From assembly GCA_964606895.1 (NCBI GenBank), contig CAZSHX010000028.1, positions 1 to 54,270 of the forward strand: a stretch of DNA of 54,270 bases, given 5' to 3'. The stretch is from CAZSHX01 sp964606895 (lineage in GTDB: Bacteria; Bacteroidota; Ignavibacteria; Kapaibacteriales; UBA2268). The notes beneath the pieces were generated by a model that saw only the letters and a list, made by a program, of their open reading frames with translations, was not told where the DNA came from and searched no databases. Made by a program: the position numbers and the translations under genes. Below are positions 50,285-54,270 of the stretch, one piece after another. Position 1 is the first letter of the stretch; each line of letters starts with the position of its first letter.

Positions 50285-51652
50285 TTATATCAGTTCAAAT
50301 TTGCAGGTGAAGTGGCGAAGCATTGGCGGCTCGTAAACGATTTTCATGCCGCGGAGGTTTTCTCTGTTGTTGTAAACTTCGGTGATTGCTTCGATCGTGT
50401 AATCAATATGATTTCTGGTGTAAACTCTTCTTGGAATTGCAAAACGGACAAGTTCCATCGGCGGGGCAATGTGCATGCCATTTGCGTCTGTTTTGCCAAA
50501 CATAACCGAGCCAATTTCAGTTGTGCGAATTCCACCGATTTTGTAAACTTCAGCGGCAATAGCCTGCCCGGGGAAAAATTCAGGTGCAATATGCGGGGCA
50601 AATCTTTTTGCATCAAGGTAAACAGCATGTCCGCCTGTCGGCATTAGAATCGGCACACCGTTTTCCATTAGTTTATCGCCAAAGTATTTCACCTGACCAA
50701 CTCTGTAGTCCAGATAGTTAAAGTCCAGCACTTCGTGGAATCCAACTGCCAAAGCTTCCAAATCTCTTCTTGCAAGTCCGCCGTAGGTTATGAAACCTTC
50801 GGTAACGATGAGAAGAATTTTTGCTTTCTCGGCAAGTTTGTCGTCGTTTGTTCCGATAAATCCGCCTGTGTTCGAAAGGCCGTCCTTTTTGGCACTCATG
50901 GTACATCCGTCGGCATAGCTGAACATTTCCTGACAGATTTCTTTAATAGTTTTATTTTCGTAGCCTTTTTCTCTCAATTTGATGAAGTAAGCATTTTCGG
51001 CAAAACGACAGCAATCAAGGAAAAAAGGAATCCCGTATTTTTGGCAAAGGGCTTTTGTGTCGCGGATATTCTGCATCGAAACTGGCTGACCGCCTCCGCT
51101 GTTATTAGTAACTGTCATCATGCAAACGGGAATATGCTCTCTGCTTGTTTCGAAAAGAGCTGAAAGTTTTTCGATATCCATATTGCCTTTGAAATCGGCA
51201 ATAGCTTCGGGGTCAGTTCCGATTGCAGTTGGCAAATCTACTGCTGTGGCAGTTGTGAACTCAATATTTCCGCGGGTAGTGTCAAAATGAGTATTATTAG
51301 GAATGATTTTTCCTTCGCCACCGAGAATATTAAACAGAATGCGTTCTGCGGCTCTGCCCTGATGGGTGGGAATAATATGCTTGAAGCCTGTAATCTCCTG
51401 AAGTACACTCTCGAACTTGTAAAAACTTCTGGAGCCTGCATAGGATTCATCTGCATCCATCAATGCCGCCCACTGCTTACTGCTCATTGCAGTTGTCCCG
51501 CTGTCGGTAAGCATATCAATGGTAATGTGTTCCGAACGCAGGGCGAACGTATTGTAACATGCATCCTTAATTAGTTGCTGACGCTGTTCTAAGCTTAAAA
51601 TCGGTATTTCTTCTACTGTCTTAATTTTAAAAGGTTCAATCTTAGTTTTCAT
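50285..51652 (-). CDS. tnaA: Tryptophanase (beta-eliminating lyase)
   Basis: A 455-residue PLP enzyme. The ATG at 51652 is preferred over an upstream start at 51691. The tryptophanase/tyrosine phenol-lyase family is clear: 'IDMLTDSGTTAMS', 'IPTHQGRAAE', 'NSGGGQPVSM', PLP lysine K256 in SAKKDG, and 'GGHAVYLDA'. Two spots argue for tryptophanase: F-D-T-T (D124) as in TnaA instead of F-T-T-T, and 'TTEIGS' where tyrosine phenol-lyase has an Arg (MERG). The enzyme splits L-Trp to indole, pyruvate and ammonia. No tnaC-like leader or tryptophan permease gene is seen nearby. The family call is firm; the substrate is likely. Confidence 0.85.
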   Translation of the reverse strand: MKTKIEPFKIKTVEEIPILSLEQRQQLIKDACYNTFALRSEHITIDMLTDSGTTAMSSKQWAALMDADESYAGSRSFYKFESVLQEITGFKHIIPTHQGRAAERILFNILGGEGKIIPNNTHFDTTRGNIEFTTATAVDLPTAIGTDPEAIADFKGNMDIEKLSALFETSREHIPVCMMTVTNNSGGGQPVSMQNIRDTKALCQKYGIPFFLDCCRFAENAYFIKLREKGYENKTIKEICQEMFSYADGCTMSAKKDGLSNTGGFIGTNDDKLAEKAKILLIVTEGFITYGGLARRDLEALAVGFHEVLDFNYLDYRVGQVKYFGDKLMENGVPILMPTGGHAVYLDAKRFAPHIAPEFFPGQAIAAEVYKIGGIRTTEIGSVMFGKTDANGMHIAPPMELVRFAIPRRVYTRNHIDYTIEAITEVYNNRENLRGMKIVYEPPMLRHFTCKFELI

Positions 51653-51790
51653 TTTATCCTTTTTCTGAATTTGGTTTCTTAAAGAATGCAAATTAAGAAA
51701 ATTCAGTCAAATTTTAATTAAGTAAGGTATAATTTAAGCGAATTTCATAAATTTGTAATTATTTTTATTGTGTATAAATGAATTACTTAT

Positions 51791-52327
51791 ATGAAAATTG
51801 AAACAGGAAACAACGGCAGTATTATCACATATAAAGGTATGACTCCAAAAATCCACCCTTCAGCATTTATCTGCGAAGGTGTGAAAATCATTGGGGATGT
51901 GGAAATTGAGGAAGATGTTAATATTTGGTTCAATACCGTCATCCGCGGCGACGTGCATTATATACGAATCGGCAAGCGGACAAATATTCAGGATTTGTCA
52001 ATGCTTCATGTTACCAACGATACTTTTCCGCTTGTTATAGGCAATGATGTTTCGATAGGTCATTCTGCAACTTTGCATGGCTGTACTTTGAAAGATAGTT
52101 GTCTGATTGGTATCGGTGCTTCGGTTCTGGACGGTGCGATTGTAAATTCTCATGCACTTGTTGCCGCAGGAGCAGTTGTCCGGGAAGGATTTGAAGTTCC
52201 TGCAGGCGTATTGGTTGCCGGAGTACCTGCAAAAATCATCAAAGTGCTTTCGGACAAGGAAATTGAACGAATCACTTCAACGACAGTGAACTATGCAAGC
52301 TATGTAGCTGATTACAGGAAATACTGA
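51791..52327 (+). CDS. Gamma-carbonic anhydrase-like hexapeptide protein
   Basis: A 178-residue left-handed beta-helix protein. The three expected metal ligands are present: H73 (MLHV), H91 and H96 (IGHSATLH). 'NVRGD'-type residues appear as 'VIRGDVH' at 50-56, and the typical C-terminal 'VAGVPAKIIKVLSDKEI' is present. Proteins of this group (YrdA/PaaY/CaiE type) form trimers with zinc or iron at the interfaces; some are carbonic anhydrases and many are untested. It diverges from tryptophanase, with 138 bases between the starts, and is followed by yicC 67 bases on. Confidence 0.9.
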   Translation: MKIETGNNGSIITYKGMTPKIHPSAFICEGVKIIGDVEIEEDVNIWFNTVIRGDVHYIRIGKRTNIQDLSMLHVTNDTFPLVIGNDVSIGHSATLHGCTLKDSCLIGIGASVLDGAIVNSHALVAAGAVVREGFEVPAGVLVAGVPAKIIKVLSDKEIERITSTTVNYASYVADYRKY

Positions 52328-52394
52328 TAGACTTTTGAACTTGAAATGAAATTGAATAATAATAAATTTTTATAAAAAATCGGAAATTGAATTT

Positions 52395-53270
52395 ATGATA
52401 AAAAGCATGACAGGCTTCAGCAAATTTGAAGCGGCTGAAAATGGAATTAAGGCAACGGTAGAACTGAAAAGCCTTAACGGACGGTATCTTGAAATTAATA
52501 CAAGAACCCCGAAAACTTTGTCCCACCGCGAAATTGAAATCAGAGACACAGTTAAAAGGTTTCTTTCAAGGGGAACGGTAACTGTGAGCATTTCGCTGGA
52601 ATATGAAGAAAACCTGAAACTGTTTTCTTTGGACGAAAATGCAGTTCTTGCATGTTTTCAGTCTCTGACTGACCTAAAGAAAAAATTGAAAATCAAGGAG
52701 CCTTTGACTATGGACCACGTTCTTCATTTTTCCAATTTGCTCACACCAAAAGAAAATAGTGTTGACAGCGACCAGGAATGGCTTGTGGTTAAAAAAGCCG
52801 TTCAGGAATCTTTGAAGAAACTTGAAAAAATGAGAACTCAGGAAGGTCAGCAAATCTTGAAGGACATTCAAGCCCGCATGAAGAAAATCTCAACTATCAC
52901 CGAAAAAATTGAAGGTTTGGGCTTAAAGAGAATTCCTCTGGAAAGAGATAAAGTCCGTCAGAGAATAGCACAGCTTTTCGAAAGTGATGAGATTGATGAA
53001 AACCGTATTCAGATGGAAATTGCTGTTCAGGCAAGCAAACTTGATATTTCCGAAGAATGTGTCCGTTTGCGTTCCCACATAAAGTTTTTCTACGAAACAA
53101 TTAAATCCAACGAACCAATCGGTCAGAAACTCACTTTCCTGCTTCAGGAAATGAACAGAGAAATTAACACAACAGGTTCAAAATCCGACGACGCAGAAAT
53201 TTCTCAGAACGTGGTTTTGGTGAAAGAAGAACTCGAACGAATCAGAGAACAAGTAGCAAACATAGAGTAA
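52395..53270 (+). CDS. yicC: YicC/YloC family endoribonuclease
   Basis: A 291-residue cytoplasmic protein with the full family pattern: the N-terminal 'MIKSMTGFSKFE', 'VELKSLNGRYLEI', and the C-terminal 'FLLQEMNREINTTGSKS' and 'VVLVKEELERIREQVANIE' (in part). Family members act in RNA turnover. The gene is often followed by gmk (guanylate kinase), but here a terminator comes directly after it. Length and start are normal. Confidence 0.95.
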   Translation: MIKSMTGFSKFEAAENGIKATVELKSLNGRYLEINTRTPKTLSHREIEIRDTVKRFLSRGTVTVSISLEYEENLKLFSLDENAVLACFQSLTDLKKKLKIKEPLTMDHVLHFSNLLTPKENSVDSDQEWLVVKKAVQESLKKLEKMRTQEGQQILKDIQARMKKISTITEKIEGLGLKRIPLERDKVRQRIAQLFESDEIDENRIQMEIAVQASKLDISEECVRLRSHIKFFYETIKSNEPIGQKLTFLLQEMNREINTTGSKSDDAEISQNVVLVKEELERIREQVANIE

Positions 53271-53293
53271 AGCTATTTCCGATAAAATAATGA

Positions 53294-53332
53294 AAAAGCC
53301 TGATTCATTTGATTGAGTCAGGCTTTTGTTTT
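53294..53332 (+). terminator. Terminator of yicC
   Basis: AAAAGCCTGA / TCAGGCTTTT stem with a 14-base loop followed by TGTTTTG, 23 bases after the stop. Confidence 0.9.
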
Positions 53333-53470
53333 GTGCACCCGGCAGGGCACAGTGCTAAGGAGTGAAAGTCTCCAACGAGAGGGGAAAATTGTGAGCCAAA
53401 GGTCAAAATCATGAGTTTTCTCCTGACTGCAATGAAAAATGAATTAAAATCAAACTCCGAAGAACTACAC
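53333..53470 (+). ncRNA. Probable 5' remnant of a group II intron
   Basis: Starting right after the yicC terminator, the sequence reads GTGCACCCGGCAGGGCAC, then GCTAAGGAGTGAAAGTCTCC, then AACGAGAGGGG and 'gagccaaaggtcaaaatcat'. Bacterial group II introns of one large type start GTGCGCCCGGCA(T/G)GG and soon after have a GGGTGAAAGTCCC stem; the match is close. No intron protein gene and no domain V (GAGC...GTTC-type) is present before the next gene at 53654, so only a fragment of domain I remains. Class C introns are known to insert just behind terminator hairpins, which fits the place. The 3' limit is a guess. Recognition is from memory, without a covariance search. Confidence 0.5.
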
Positions 53471-53579
53471 CATCTTATTGGAGTCTTTTGAGCCATCAAA
53501 GAAATTATGCAAAATCACACAATAATTAAGTCGGAAATGATAAGAATTTATTTTTAAATGTAAAATACGGCGAGAGATT

Positions 53580-53618
53580 TATAAAACAAAAGTCCCGCAT
53601 CGTTCAGACGCAGGACTT
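53580..53618 (-). terminator. Terminator of the FISUMP gene
   Basis: On the minus strand AAGTCCTGCGT / ATGCGGGACTT (with two G-T pairs) is followed by TTGTTTTAT. It lies 36 bases after the stop. Confidence 0.75.
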
Positions 53619-53653
53619 CGATAATCAAATCTATGAAAGATTCAAATAGATGT

Positions 53654-54270
53654 TTATTTATCCTTCACACAGCGGACGGAATTACCTTTAAATTTATCTG
53701 AATTATGTATGTCAAAACCAGCGTGTTTATAAAACAAAAACCAATATCCCGCTTCCGTCGAACTCCTTTCTGTAGAAGACCAGAGAAAACAGGCTTCCAT
53801 CATAGACCAATAGTTATTGTTATATGCTCGGCAACCACTCGCTTGAGCAGTAAAGCCACTTTCATTAGTAGCTCCAGTATTAGGTTCCCACCACCAAGAG
53901 TCCCAAACGGCTCCATTTACTCGTTTCATTTTCCCCCCTGCGACAGATATTCCACCAAGAAATTCTTGTAATATGCTAAATTCTGAGTCACTTGGTACGT
54001 GCCAGCCTATGGGTGATAATATCCTTGCATCATTGACCGCATACCAGTTGTACAATCTACCTACTAACGGGCCATAATAATCCGAATCATCCCACCAGCA
54101 GGAGGCACCAGTCATTAAAGTTTCCCAATTGCCATATTTTGGTACTATCGGAATCGAATCTCCGTTTCGGTAGTGGTCAACATTAAGGTTCTTGAGCATC
54201 CACACCTGCGAGCCTATTGTAAGGGGTTGCCATTGGTCAATATAAAAGATTAGGCTGTCAATACTGCTTA
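53654..54270 (-). CDS. FISUMP-domain protein, 5' end beyond the window
   Basis: A partial gene of at least 205 codons that stays open to the window edge. The reading frame upstream of the first ATG (54205) has no stop and reads 'LTIGSQVWMLKNLNVDHYRN', which matches the 'GTQ-WM-ENLN' start of the Fibrobacter succinogenes major paralogous domain. Further marks are 'GRLYNWYAVNDAR', 'PIGWHVPSDSEF', 'ESGFTAQASGCR', 'FLWSSTE' and the final 'GNSVRCVKD'. Such domains occur in secreted or lipid-anchored proteins of Fibrobacteres and Bacteroidota; function is not established. The N-terminal signal and any other domain lie outside the window. Confidence 0.85.
   Translation of the reverse strand, partial: SSIDSLIFYIDQWQPLTIGSQVWMLKNLNVDHYRNGDSIPIVPKYGNWETLMTGASCWWDDSDYYGPLVGRLYNWYAVNDARILSPIGWHVPSDSEFSILQEFLGGISVAGGKMKRVNGAVWDSWWWEPNTGATNESGFTAQASGCRAYNNNYWSMMEACFLWSSTERSSTEAGYWFLFYKHAGFDIHNSDKFKGNSVRCVKDK

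Noticed and set aside
50312..51163. Long open frames on the plus strand opposite tryptophanase
   Set aside because: They lie antisense to a highly conserved gene, have biased composition and no recognisable protein features.
50285..51652. Tyrosine phenol-lyase as the call for the beta-eliminating lyase
   Set aside because: The phenol-lyase Arg (in MERG) is Ile here (TEIGS) and the FDTT motif fits tryptophanase; the family is shared, so substrate remains to be shown.
53305..53499. Open frame on the minus strand between yicC and the FISUMP gene
   Set aside because: It runs through the yicC terminator and the intron-like tract, and its product looks like a translated structured RNA.
1..54270. 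Insertion sequence, prophage or integrated element
   Set aside because: No transposase, integrase, phage structural gene or tRNA attachment site was found; gene style is uniform.

Overview
The window reads as a chromosomal segment from an AT-rich, Gram-negative member of the Bacteroidota/Chlorobiota group, most likely the Ignavibacteria/Kapabacteria side. This is an inference from gene style: eleven secreted proteins end in type IX secretion (T9SS) C-terminal sorting domains of the form 'NPA-DFIEIS ... FNVFG ... DVSGLPSGVYFVRVGDK'. Several lipoproteins carry clear lipoboxes, groESL is preceded by a perfect CIRCE operator, and most genes start at ATG behind purine-rich ribosome sites. No T9SS machinery gene, phage gene, transposase, tRNA or rRNA gene was seen.

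Layout. 1-7.3 kb (+): M48 protease lipoprotein, a polytopic GT-C-like membrane protein, a large multi-domain secreted adhesin-like protein, ispD, and an overlapping HEPN/nucleotidyltransferase pair. 7.5-14 kb: two neighbouring propeller-type T9SS proteins and a smaller convergent T9SS protein. 14.5-20.3 kb: a TPR histidine kinase and a subtilase. 20.4-26.7 kb: a small membrane protein, a class I amidotransferase-like lipoprotein, an M23-like protein, a second subtilase preceded by a stand-alone lipoprotein that looks like its prodomain, and a kinase-less TPR membrane protein. 26.8-36.8 kb: an Omp28-like thioredoxin-fold protein, a GH20-like protein with a carbohydrate-binding-type module, and a two-gene minus-strand unit of T9SS proteins. 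37-41.8 kb (-): a lytic transglycosylase with five LysM domains and groES-groEL under CIRCE. 42-46.4 kb (+): an eight-repeat FN3-like T9SS protein and a C69 dipeptidase. 46.7-51.7 kb (-): a CBS-pair protein, two lipoproteins and tryptophanase. 51.8-54.3 kb: a gamma-carbonic-anhydrase-like protein, YicC, and a partial FISUMP-domain gene running off the end.

The genes fit a free-living, protein- and polysaccharide-degrading heterotroph: secreted subtilases, GH20-like enzyme, dipeptidase and tryptophanase on the degradative side; lytic transglycosylase, M23-like protein and M48 lipoprotein on the envelope side; and many surface adhesin/propeller proteins.

The most unusual signal is at DNA level. 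Five T9SS genes share a common 3' cassette, and at two fixed points inside that cassette each copy carries a different short palindromic or repetitive insert that stays in frame. Related short repeats recur between genes. This resembles the in-frame palindromic elements known from Rickettsia, but placed at the linkers of a secretion-signal domain. Secondary points are the stand-alone subtilase prodomain lipoprotein, a probable 5' remnant of a group II intron directly behind the yicC terminator, a pair of ~115-bp repeats bounded by TTGCATCTT/AAGATGCAA, and a repeat cluster in the 890-bp gap before tryptophanase.
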